From positions 20,825 to 84,824 of the forward strand of contig JAFKEE010000056.1 of assembly GCA_017307505.1 (NCBI GenBank): 64,000 nucleotides of DNA. The letters run 5' to 3'. The notes beneath the pieces are model-generated. The model made no database searches. It was not told where the DNA came from and worked only from the letters and a program-made list of their open reading frames with translations. Position 1 is the first letter of the stretch; each line of letters starts with the position of its first letter. This stretch comes from Acidobacteriota bacterium. GTDB lineage: Bacteria > Acidobacteriota > Terriglobia > Bryobacterales > Bryobacteraceae. Position numbers and translations under genes: made by a program. Below, in pieces: positions 24,159 through 32,405 of the stretch.

Positions 24159-25391
24159 CTACGCCTTCAGGCCCGGTCGGCGGGCCCCCAGTTCGCATAG
24201 CAGGGCCACGCCTGCCAGGGCGGCCGCCGTGTAGAACGCGGCCTGATAGTTGTGATAGCGGTCGTAGAGCACGCCCCCGATGCGCGGCCCAATGATGCCT
24301 GCCACGCCCCACGCGGTGAACAGAATCCCGTAGTTGATGCCGGCATTCTTAGTGCCCCAGAAGTCCGACGCCGCGACGCCGTTCACCGACAACTGCGTGC
24401 CATAGCACCAATAGACGACAAAGACCGCCGCATAGAGCAGCGCCACGTTGCTGCCGGCCGCGTAGAGCGCCGGCATGGCGACGACGCAAATGGCAATCAT
24501 TGTCCGCAAGACGTTGATGCGCCCCAGACGGTCAGACATCCAGCCGGACAGGATCCGCCCCGATGCATTGCCAAAGGCACCCACCACCAGCGTCATGGTC
24601 GACAGCGCCGCCGCTCCGATGCCCACGCTCTTTGCGAACGGGACGAGTTGGCTGATCACCATCAATCCGGCGGAGCAGCCGAGTGCGTAGCCCAGCCACA
24701 TCAGGTAGAACGTGCCGGTCTTCAGCATTTCGCCAGGCGCGAAATCGCGGCTTGCGGACGCACCCTGCACCGCTGGCGGCGTCCAGCCCTTCGGGCGATA
24801 GCCGGCTGGAGGGTTCCGCAGCAGCAGTGCGCCCGCGATGGTCATCACCAGGAAGATGGCGCCCAGGATCTGGAACGTCGCAGGCAGCCCGTACGCTGGA
24901 ATCAGCTTCAACTGGGCTAGCGGGCCGAAGATGGCGGACCCCGCCCCGTAGCCGCCGACAGCCAACCCCACAGCCAGCCCCCGTTTATCCGGGAACCACT
25001 TGGCCATGACGGGGATCGGCGTCGCGTAGCCGAAGCCATTGCCCAGCCCGCCAATCACGCCGAAGCACAAAAACAGGTAGTTCAGGCTCGTCGTGAAAGA
25101 GCAAAGGTAGAAACCGAGGCTCACCAGGATCCCGCCGGTCAAGGAACAGGCGAGCGGGCCATACTTGTCCTGCAACCGGCCGGCCACCACGAAGCTCAGC
25201 GCGAAGACGATGACTGCGATGGTGAAGACCATCGAGGTGTCGGCGCGTTTCCAGCCGAACTGGGCCTCCAGCGGCGCGACGAACACGCTCCAGCCATAGA
25301 GCGTACCCAGGGCCAGGTTCATGGAAAGCCCGCCCACAACCCGCCACCAACGGTTCAGCCCGCCCAGTTCGTTCGATTGCATCCTACACAT
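24159..25391 (-). CDS. MFS transporter, oxalate:formate antiporter-like
   Basis: The roughly 407-410-residue product has twelve hydrophobic helices and the two MFS loop motifs (AGRLQDKYGPLA and SGWMSDRLGRINVL). The opening NRWWRVVGGLSMNLALGTLYGWSVF and ATPIPVMAKWFPDKRGLAVG are typical of the OFA (oxalate/formate antiporter) family, whose members carry small mono- or dicarboxylates. Two starts are close, 25391 and 25382; neither has a clear Shine-Dalgarno. It is divergent from the DegT-like gene. No oxalate catabolic genes are nearby, so the substrate is unproven. Confidence 0.85.
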   Translation of the reverse strand: MCRMQSNELGGLNRWWRVVGGLSMNLALGTLYGWSVFVAPLEAQFGWKRADTSMVFTIAVIVFALSFVVAGRLQDKYGPLACSLTGGILVSLGFYLCSFTTSLNYLFLCFGVIGGLGNGFGYATPIPVMAKWFPDKRGLAVGLAVGGYGAGSAIFGPLAQLKLIPAYGLPATFQILGAIFLVMTIAGALLLRNPPAGYRPKGWTPPAVQGASASRDFAPGEMLKTGTFYLMWLGYALGCSAGLMVISQLVPFAKSVGIGAAALSTMTLVVGAFGNASGRILSGWMSDRLGRINVLRTMIAICVVAMPALYAAGSNVALLYAAVFVVYWCYGTQLSVNGVAASDFWGTKNAGINYGILFTAWGVAGIIGPRIGGVLYDRYHNYQAAFYTAAALAGVALLCELGARRPGLKA

Positions 25392-25495
25392 CGTAGGTGA
25401 TTCCCGCCATGGCCGTTGCCCCCTTCCGCCGGCTTTGCCTTTCCCGCGCATCCGCAGAATAATGGGAGTCGCCTCGTCGCTGGAAGGAGTACACC

Positions 25496-26818
25496 ATGGA
25501 TCGCAGGAACTTTCTCGCCTCCGCCGCCGTGTCCGCTGCGGCCGCCAGTTCTGAACCCGCCCTGGCCGCGCAGGGCGGCACACCCGTTCGCGACAAGCCA
25601 TTGCGTACCGATAGCTGGGGCCCGCTCCACTTCGACTCCGCCGAGAAGGCGCAGGTCGATGAGGTCGTCGACACCGGAGTGCCCTTCCGGTTCTCGGGCC
25701 GCCGCGGCGTCGCCCCAGTCAAGGTAGCCACGTTTGAGAAGGAGTTCGCCGCCAAGATTGGCACCCGCTTCGCGCTGGCTGTCAGCTCTGGCACCGCCGC
25801 ACTGGAGTGCGCCGTCGCCGCCCTGCAGATCGGACCTGGCGACGAGGTCATCCTACCGGCCTGGACCTGGCACTCCGACGCCACCGCCGTCGTCCGCGCC
25901 GGAGCGCTGCCCGTCTTCGCCGAGATTGACGAATCGTTCAACCTCGACCCCGCTGATATCGAGGCGCGCATCACCCCACAGACCAAAGCGATCATCGCCG
26001 TCCACCTGCAGGGCAATCCCGCCAATCTCGATCCGATTCTTGCCATCGCGCGCAAGCACAAGCTCCGCGTGATCGAAGACTGCTCGCAGGCTGTTGGCGC
26101 TTCCTACAAAGGCCGCCGCCTCGGATCGATGGGCGACATCGGCACCTATAGTCATCAGGAGAGCAAGACCATCACTTCCGGCGAGGGCGGGACCCTCGTC
26201 TCGTCCAATCCCGAACTATTCGAACGGGCCGTCCGTTTTCACGACGTCGGGAACATCTTCCCGCCGCATAAGGACCAGCTCGGCGATGTCCGCCTGTCGC
26301 CCTTCGTCGGCACCAACTTTCGTATGAGCGAATTCTCCGGCGGTGTGATGCTCGCTCAGCTCCGTAAACTGGACCAGATTCTGGCTTCCGTCCGCTCGAA
26401 CGCAGAGCGCGTGTACCAGTCGCTCGCGTCCATCCCCGGCCTGCGCTTCCGCCTGCGGCCTGATCCAGCCGGCGATCTCTGCGCACCCGTCTTCATCCGC
26501 TTCGACTCCAAGGCCCAGCGGGACCGTTTCCTGGAACTGATGAAAGCGGAGAATGTCCCCGCCAATGGGCCCAGCGGCTCCGTCGTCCTCCCTATTCAGC
26601 CCTACATCGAGAACAAGATCACCATCCACTCTGCCTGGCCTACCTGGCAGTCTGAGCGCGGCAAGGCGATCCGCTACGGAGCCGCCTCCTGCCCCCGAAC
26701 CATCGACATCCTCTCGCGCTTCGCCGGCGTGCCTGTGGGCCCCAAATACTCTCGCCAGGACACCGACGACATCGTGGCTGCTGTTCGAAAGGCGTACCCG
26801 GCCGCGCTCCGTGCCTAG
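25496..26818 (+). CDS. Exported DegT/DnrJ/EryC1-family PLP aminotransferase
   Basis: DegT-family enzymes transfer amino groups to keto-sugars using PLP. The fold is evident: SSGTAALECAVAALQIGPGDEVILP at the PLP phosphate pocket, IEDCSQAVGASYKG (Asp to the pyridine N), and the Schiff-base Lys in SHQESKTITSGEGG. Unusually it starts with MDRRNFLASAAVSAAAAS, a twin-arginine signal, which implies export with PLP already bound. GGAAGGAG precedes the ATG. No nucleotide-sugar genes are near, so a surface-polysaccharide role is doubtful. The ceramidase-like gene follows 28 bases later and may be co-transcribed. Confidence 0.87.
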   Translation: MDRRNFLASAAVSAAAASSEPALAAQGGTPVRDKPLRTDSWGPLHFDSAEKAQVDEVVDTGVPFRFSGRRGVAPVKVATFEKEFAAKIGTRFALAVSSGTAALECAVAALQIGPGDEVILPAWTWHSDATAVVRAGALPVFAEIDESFNLDPADIEARITPQTKAIIAVHLQGNPANLDPILAIARKHKLRVIEDCSQAVGASYKGRRLGSMGDIGTYSHQESKTITSGEGGTLVSSNPELFERAVRFHDVGNIFPPHKDQLGDVRLSPFVGTNFRMSEFSGGVMLAQLRKLDQILASVRSNAERVYQSLASIPGLRFRLRPDPAGDLCAPVFIRFDSKAQRDRFLELMKAENVPANGPSGSVVLPIQPYIENKITIHSAWPTWQSERGKAIRYGAASCPRTIDILSRFAGVPVGPKYSRQDTDDIVAAVRKAYPAALRA

Positions 26819-26846
26819 CCGGATCGCAGTACAATCAAGGACCCTC

Positions 26847-28100
26847 ATGGCCATCCGAATTCTCGCGCTGCTCCTGACCTCGCTGGCCGCCTCGGCTCAG
26901 TTCCGCGCCGCTGCCGTCAAGGTCGACATCACGCCTACCACCCCGCAGTGGCTGCTCGGCTATGGAGCCCGGCAATCGACTGGCGTCCACGATCCCCTCT
27001 TCCATCGCATCGTTGCGCTCGACGACGGTTCCACCCAGTTCTTTCTCGTCTCCACCGACATTGCGTTGTTCTCGCCCGCCTTCTATGACGAGTTCTGTGC
27101 GGAGCTCAAACAGCAGACGGGCATCGATCGCATGAACATCTGGTGGACCGTCACGCACACGCACTCGGCGCCCGAACTCGGCCCGGCAGGCCTGGCCCGG
27201 GCGTTTCTGGCCGGCCGTTATGATCACGAGCCGGATTGGGAGTACGCCCGTGCAGTGAAACAGAAGCTGATCGCGGGGATCCAGGAGGCGCGCACCAGGC
27301 TGTCGCCCGCGCGGCTCAGCGTCGGCGTCACCACCGCCAACGCCAACATCAATCGCCGGGCCCGCGATGTCGATGGCCGCATCGCCTTGGGGCTCAACCC
27401 GGACGGACCCGTCGACCGGCAGGTCGGGCTCATCCGCATTGACCGCCCCGATGGTTCGCCCATCGCTCTGCTCGCCAATTACGCCATGCACGGCACCGTG
27501 CTCGGCGGAAAGAATCAGCTCATCAGCGGTGACGCTCCGGGCATTGTGGCCAGCTATGTCGAACAGAAACTCGGAGCGCCCATGCTATTCCTGAACTCGG
27601 CCACTGGCGACATTGCCCCGATCTACAGCGTCTATGACGATTTCAAGAAGGTGCGGATTACCGAATTCAACGTCCTGCTGGGTGACCGGATCCTGAAAGC
27701 CGTGCGCGATCTGCCCGCGGCCTCTACGCCAGTCAAGTTGAAAGCCGGAGAACACGTGCTGGAAACGCCTCTTAAGCCCGGACTCCAATGGCCTTCGGAA
27801 CTCGCGGCCTACCTCACCCCACAATCGCAGGTGCGCCTGCCCGTCCGCTTCCTGCGGATCAATGCTGACACCGCGCTGTGGGCGGCACCGCTGGAGCTCT
27901 TCTGCGAGATTGCCATGGAGGTCCGCGCCAAGTCTCCCGTGAAGAACACGTTCTATGTGGGCTATGCAAACGGCTGGCTTGGCTATCTGCCCACCGCCCA
28001 GGCCTTCCCGGAAGGCGGCTACGAAACCACCGTCACCCCGTTCACACCCCCTGCGGGAGCAGCGCTGGCCGCGGCGGCTCTGCAGAATCTGGCCCAATAG
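26847..28100 (+). CDS. Exported neutral/alkaline ceramidase N-terminal-domain protein
   Basis: The family hydrolyses the amide of ceramide using zinc. The 417-residue product has a signal peptide (MAIRILALLLTSLAASAQ), the opening AAAVKVDITPTTPQWLLGYG, zinc-ligand-type VTHTHSAPELGP and ANYAMHGTVLGG. The GDAPGIVASYVEQKLGAPMLFLNSATGD segment has the family catalytic-loop pattern. It is much shorter than the 650-750 residues of true ceramidases and ends after the N-terminal catalytic region, as do many acidobacterial and planctomycete homologues of unknown substrate. ATG 26847 begins the signal peptide; upstream codons overlap the DegT gene and are not used. Confidence 0.82.
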   Translation: MAIRILALLLTSLAASAQFRAAAVKVDITPTTPQWLLGYGARQSTGVHDPLFHRIVALDDGSTQFFLVSTDIALFSPAFYDEFCAELKQQTGIDRMNIWWTVTHTHSAPELGPAGLARAFLAGRYDHEPDWEYARAVKQKLIAGIQEARTRLSPARLSVGVTTANANINRRARDVDGRIALGLNPDGPVDRQVGLIRIDRPDGSPIALLANYAMHGTVLGGKNQLISGDAPGIVASYVEQKLGAPMLFLNSATGDIAPIYSVYDDFKKVRITEFNVLLGDRILKAVRDLPAASTPVKLKAGEHVLETPLKPGLQWPSELAAYLTPQSQVRLPVRFLRINADTALWAAPLELFCEIAMEVRAKSPVKNTFYVGYANGWLGYLPTAQAFPEGGYETTVTPFTPPAGAALAAAALQNLAQ

Positions 28101-28164
28101 ACCCGGATCGTCCGGCGTTGTCAAATCGACTGTCGTTGAGGATGTCTTTTCCTGGAGCCACCCT

Positions 28165-29778
28165 ATGTTCCACCGCCTTGCCCTGTTAGGAATCGTTGCC
28201 CTTGCCCGGACCGTCCACGCCCAGCAGTCCTGTGAGAAGCTGGCGGAGCTCAAACTGGCGCACACGGAGATCACCTCGGCCGCGGCGCTGCCCGCGGGGC
28301 CTATGCCCGGAGCCAATCCGAGTGCGAAGCCGGTGGACCTGCCTGCGCGCTGCGTGGTGAAGGCCATCGCTCGCCCTACTTCGGATTCTGAGATCAAGAT
28401 TGAGGTCTGGCTCCCGGCCACGGGTTGGAACGGCAAATACCTGCAGTCCGGCAACGGCGGCTGGGCCGGCTCGATTCCGGTTTCGACGCTTGCCACCTTC
28501 ATCCAACGCGGCTACGCGGCTGCAGGCACCGACGACGGCCACTCCAATTCTGCCGGCGGCGGACCGGCCGGCTGGGCGGTCGGGCATCCCGAGAAACTGA
28601 TTGACTTCGGCCATCGAGCGCTCCACGAAACAGGCGTCCTCGCCAAGGCAGTCATCCGCGCCTACTACGAAAAACCGCCGTCGCGGAACTACTTCTTCGG
28701 CTGCTCCGACGGAGGGCGGGAAGCCCTCATGGAGGCGCAGCGCTATCCGGAGGACTTCGACGGCATCATCGCCGGAGCCCCGGCCAACGACTGGTCCAAT
28801 CATTTCGCCGGGTTCGTCTGGAACGAGCAGGCGCTCACCAAAACCCCGGGCAGCGCGATCCCGGCCGAAAAACTGCCGGCCATTCAGAAGGCAGTCCTTG
28901 CAGTCTGCGACGCCAAAGACGGCGTGAAAGATGGACTCATCGAGGATCCCCGCACCTGCCACTTTGATCCCGGCGTCCTTGCCTGCAAGGGCGGCGAGAC
29001 CGCTGAGTGCCTGACGGAGGCGCAACTGGCCGCACTCGAGAAGATCTATAGCGGACCGAAGAATGAGCGCACGGGCCATCAGATCTATCCCGGCTATCCG
29101 CCCGGCCACGAAGCCATTCCTGGAGCCTGGCGGCCCTGGATCATCGCCACGCCCACGCAGCAATCGCCGCAAAGCCAGTTCGGAAACTCGTACTTCGGCC
29201 AGGCTGTCTTCGAAGACCCCGCCTGGGACTACCGAACACTGAACTTTGATTCCGACATTGCTTTCGCTGCCGAGAAAGCTGGCGTGGTGATCAGTTCCAA
29301 CAGTCCGGACCTGCGCAGCTTCCGCGCCCACGGCGGCAAGCTCATCCAATACCACGGTTGGGCCGACGCGGCCATCTCTCCGTTCGGCTCCATCAATTAC
29401 TACGAGAAGGTCCGCTCGTTCCTGAGCCGGTTCCCGGATCCCCGTGCCAAGGACCGCGAGATCGCCAGCTTCTACCGGCTTTTCATGGTCCCCGGCATGG
29501 GCCATTGCGCCGGCGGCATCGGTCCCAACAGTTTTGGCAATGCGGGCAACCAATTTGTGGGCGATCCGGAACGCGATCTCCTCACCGCGCTGGATCGCTG
29601 GGTGGAGCAGGGCGTTGCGCCGGAGCGCTTCATCGGGACTGGCCGCTCCACCTCCAATCCGGAGACCATCCTCACCCGGCCGCTCTGCCAGTACCCGCAG
29701 GTACTGCGCTACAACGGTTCCGGAGATCCAAACCAGGCTGCCAGTTTCACCTGCGTGGCGCCGCCCCAACCGCAGTAG
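28165..29778 (+). CDS. Exported tannase/feruloyl esterase family protein (copy 1)
   Basis: Family members hydrolyse gallate or ferulate esters of plant polyphenols and arabinoxylan. The 537-residue product has a signal peptide (MFHRLALLGIVALARTVHAQQ) and the triad: Ser in FFGCSDGGREALM, Asp in YHGWADAAISP and His in VPGMGHCAGG. Cys pairs flank the triad Ser and His as in fungal tannases. TGGAG lies before ATG 28165. A second, divergent copy is at 34221, and GH43 and GH35/42-like enzymes lie nearby, which fits breakdown of plant cell-wall material. Confidence 0.9.
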   Translation: MFHRLALLGIVALARTVHAQQSCEKLAELKLAHTEITSAAALPAGPMPGANPSAKPVDLPARCVVKAIARPTSDSEIKIEVWLPATGWNGKYLQSGNGGWAGSIPVSTLATFIQRGYAAAGTDDGHSNSAGGGPAGWAVGHPEKLIDFGHRALHETGVLAKAVIRAYYEKPPSRNYFFGCSDGGREALMEAQRYPEDFDGIIAGAPANDWSNHFAGFVWNEQALTKTPGSAIPAEKLPAIQKAVLAVCDAKDGVKDGLIEDPRTCHFDPGVLACKGGETAECLTEAQLAALEKIYSGPKNERTGHQIYPGYPPGHEAIPGAWRPWIIATPTQQSPQSQFGNSYFGQAVFEDPAWDYRTLNFDSDIAFAAEKAGVVISSNSPDLRSFRAHGGKLIQYHGWADAAISPFGSINYYEKVRSFLSRFPDPRAKDREIASFYRLFMVPGMGHCAGGIGPNSFGNAGNQFVGDPERDLLTALDRWVEQGVAPERFIGTGRSTSNPETILTRPLCQYPQVLRYNGSGDPNQAASFTCVAPPQPQ

Positions 29779-29842
29779 GCAGGCTGGATTAGCCTGATCG
29801 ATACGAAGCGGGTGGGGCAAACGGCAACGACATCGGAACTGT

Positions 29843-30574
29843 ATGCCATCGAAACGACCGAGCAAGAAACGTGCCGCGGCCTCGCCTCCTCCGGCGGGCG
29901 ATCTGGACCAGCAGATCGAGCAGGCACTTGCCTGGCTGCAGGAGGCCAGTACTCCACACGACCGGGAGAACCTCGTTCGCTTCGGCATCAACGCCAAGCA
30001 GGCGCTGGGCGTCTCCATGGCCAACATCCAGTCCATCGCGAAACGCCTCGGGCGCAGCCACGAACTGGCGGCGGCCCTGTGGGCAACCGGGATCTACGAG
30101 GCCCGGATGCTCGCTGCGTTCGTCGACGAGCCCGCCCGCGTCACTCCGGACCAGATGGACCGGTGGTGCCGCGATTTCGACAACTGGGGGATCTGCGACA
30201 CACTCTGCTTCTGCCTCTTTGACCGCACTCCGCACGCCTGGACCAAGGTTGCCGAATGGGGCGCCCGCGAGGAAGAGTTCATCAAACGCGCCGGCTTCGC
30301 GCTGCTGGCCAGCCTGGCTGGCCACGACAAGAAGTCCGGCGACGAGCCATTCCTCGCCAGTCTTCCGCTCATCGAAAAGGCCGCCTTCGACGACCGCAAC
30401 TTCGTCAAGAAAGGGGTGAGTTGGGCGCTGAGAGGTCTCGGAAGAAGGGGATCCGCCGTCTGCGAGGCGGCGCTCGTCGTCGCGCGGCGTCTCGCGGAAT
30501 CCACGCATCCCGGAGCTCGCTGGGTAGGGAAGGATGCGGTGAAGGATCTCACCAAACGCGCTTCGAAACGCTGA
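29843..30574 (+). CDS. DNA alkylation repair protein (AlkC/AlkD-like HEAT repeat)
   Basis: AlkD-type glycosylases excise bulky or cationic N3/N7-alkylated bases with a HEAT-repeat solenoid. The 243-residue product shows the family phrases NLVRFGINAKQALGVSM, FDNWGICDTLC and FIKRAGFALLASLAGHDK. The Trp/Asp positions used in the active groove (DNWGICD) are kept. An Arg/Lys-rich first 15 residues may aid DNA contact. Cytoplasmic, single gene; convergent with the MFS gene at 30583. Confidence 0.87.
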   Translation: MPSKRPSKKRAAASPPPAGDLDQQIEQALAWLQEASTPHDRENLVRFGINAKQALGVSMANIQSIAKRLGRSHELAAALWATGIYEARMLAAFVDEPARVTPDQMDRWCRDFDNWGICDTLCFCLFDRTPHAWTKVAEWGAREEEFIKRAGFALLASLAGHDKKSGDEPFLASLPLIEKAAFDDRNFVKKGVSWALRGLGRRGSAVCEAALVVARRLAESTHPGARWVGKDAVKDLTKRASKR

Positions 30575-30582
30575 TCTATCGT

Positions 30583-31776
30583 TTACTGCCCCGCGCCGGG
30601 TTGGTCGGGAAGTGGGATTTGCGCCGCCGGAGGTTGAATCCAGAACCAAAGGAGGGCGGCCACAATAGCAAGGACCGCCGACACCAGCAGCGCTCCTTCC
30701 CAACCGATCGACGCAGCCAGGACCGGCGTCAGGGCCGGAGAGATCAGGCCGCCGATATTGCTGCCCATGTTCATCACCCCGCCGCCCGCGCCGCTCCGTT
30801 CGCCTGCGACGGAAGTCATGGTTGCCCAGAACGGACCCTCGACGCTCAGTACGAGCGCGGTGGCCAGCGCCAGACAAACCGCGGCCAGATAGGCGTGTTG
30901 CGTGTGGGCTCCAATGGCAATGAATACGCCGGAACCCGCCAAGCCCCCAATCGGGATTACCCGGCGGTCTATCGGGATCCGGTCGAATAACCAGCCACCC
31001 AGAGGAATGGACACGATGGAAAGCAGCCAGGGAAGGCTGCCGAACAGTGCGCCCCTCAGGAGATCAAAATGACGCACATCGACGAGATACAGATAGAACC
31101 AGAACACGAAGATGTAGCCCACGTAGCCCTGGAGCGAATAGCTCAGAGTCAGGAGTAGAAAGCTGCGAGGCTGCGGGCGTCCTGAAGGCGCACTGATATG
31201 ATCTCTCAGTGGCGGCGGTTCCATCCGTTGCCGGATCCAGAGCCAACCCAGTCCCACGGCCAGCGCGGGCAGGGAAGAGACCATCAGCGCGGTTCGCCAT
31301 CCAAGCCGGATCATCAGGAAGGAAATGAGTGGCGGAGCGATCGCCGAGCCCAACCCAATGGCCGCCACCACCAGTCCGTTCGCCCGCCCGCGCTTCGCAG
31401 CCGGCAATGCTCGCGATATCGCCTGGGCGGCGGCCGGGAAGGTTGGAGCTTCCGCTACGCCCAGGGCGAACCGTGCTCCGAGCAGCGCCGCCACGCTCGC
31501 GCCGGCGCCAGCCATCCAGGCGGTCGCTGCGACCCAGGCCAGGGAGGCCCAGGCAAGCACCCGCGGCGCGCCAAAACGGTCGGCCAGCATCCCTCCCGGA
31601 ATCTGGCAGAGCGCGTAGCCGACCAGGAAGGCACTGAAGACACGCCCCATCGCCTGCTGCGAGAGGCCGAGTTCGCGCATCATCATTACGCCCGCCACCG
31701 ACACGTTGACACGGCACAGATAGCTCGCCGTGGCAGTTGCGGAAAGCAGGGCAACGAGCCGCCAGGGCCGGTTCAC
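30583..31776 (-). CDS. MFS transporter (anion:cation symporter-like)
   Basis: The 397-residue product has twelve predicted helices. ATASYLCRVNVSVAGVMMMRELGLS followed by GRVFSAFLVGYALCQIPGGMLADRFG is the opening of the ACS family (organic-anion carriers), and GVAEAPTFPAAAQAISRALPAAKRGRANG matches its conserved helix 4-5 region. Substrate unknown. Its start overlaps the stop of the upstream GNAT gene by four bases (ATGA), so the two are translationally coupled. Confidence 0.85.
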   Translation of the reverse strand: MNRPWRLVALLSATATASYLCRVNVSVAGVMMMRELGLSQQAMGRVFSAFLVGYALCQIPGGMLADRFGAPRVLAWASLAWVAATAWMAGAGASVAALLGARFALGVAEAPTFPAAAQAISRALPAAKRGRANGLVVAAIGLGSAIAPPLISFLMIRLGWRTALMVSSLPALAVGLGWLWIRQRMEPPPLRDHISAPSGRPQPRSFLLLTLSYSLQGYVGYIFVFWFYLYLVDVRHFDLLRGALFGSLPWLLSIVSIPLGGWLFDRIPIDRRVIPIGGLAGSGVFIAIGAHTQHAYLAAVCLALATALVLSVEGPFWATMTSVAGERSGAGGGVMNMGSNIGGLISPALTPVLAASIGWEGALLVSAVLAIVAALLWFWIQPPAAQIPLPDQPGAGQ

Positions 31777-32231
31777 GGACGCACCAGACGCTTGTGCATC
31801 AGAATCTCAGACGCCCCCTCAATGACGTAGTCGGGAAACTCGCCTGCCTGCAAAAATCCGCGCCGCTCATAAAGTTTCCTGGCCCGGTCATTGAACGAGG
31901 AGACGCAGAGAAAGATGTGGCGCGCGGCCGGAATCCAGTGCTCCGCCGCATCCAGGAGTGCGGAGCCGACACCCTGGCCTCGAGCCGTTTCACTTGTTGC
32001 AATGGCCGCGATATAGGGCGAGCCCGCGACCCCCGTCGGATGCAGCAGCAGAAAGCCTTGCCGTTCCTCACCCCGGCGAGCCATCAGGACGACGAACTCC
32101 GGGCCCCGGCAGCGGGCGAGGCAGGTTTCGAAGCCGCGTCCTAAAGTGAGCCACGGCTCACTGGTCGACATCAGGTGCGCGCACCATGCAAGATCGGCGT
32201 CCCTGGCAAGATCAATTGTTAAAACAGCCAC
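31773..32231 (-). CDS. GNAT-family N-acetyltransferase
   Basis: The 152-residue protein has the GNAT core: beta4 PYIAAIATSETARGQGVGSALL with the acetyl-CoA pyrophosphate loop (R/Q)GxGxGS-like RGQGVGS, and the C-terminal NDRARKLYERRGFLQAGEF. It starts at GTG 32231 with only a weak GAAGAAC upstream. It precedes and overlaps the MFS gene, suggesting acetylation linked to transport of the same small molecule. Substrate unknown. Confidence 0.85.
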   Translation of the reverse strand: MAVLTIDLARDADLAWCAHLMSTSEPWLTLGRGFETCLARCRGPEFVVLMARRGEERQGFLLLHPTGVAGSPYIAAIATSETARGQGVGSALLDAAEHWIPAARHIFLCVSSFNDRARKLYERRGFLQAGEFPDYVIEGASEILMHKRLVRP

Positions 32232-32405
32232 AAGCGTTCTTCACAGTTTGCATCAATCCGGCGCCGGCGCGCACCTGAGTCAATGCAGGGCCGCACCTTC
32301 CGCCACGGCGAAGCTGTTTGGGTCTTTGCGGTTCGAACCGGCCCTTCACCCTTGCGCGCCGCACCGCGACAGTCTATAAACTGGGTCCAGTTCGGTAGTA
32401 CCAAC

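Noticed and set aside
28186..30036. Long minus-strand open frame of 616 codons
   Set aside because: Antisense to the tannase-family and AlkD-like genes, both with intact catalytic motifs; no ribosome site or recognisable domain.
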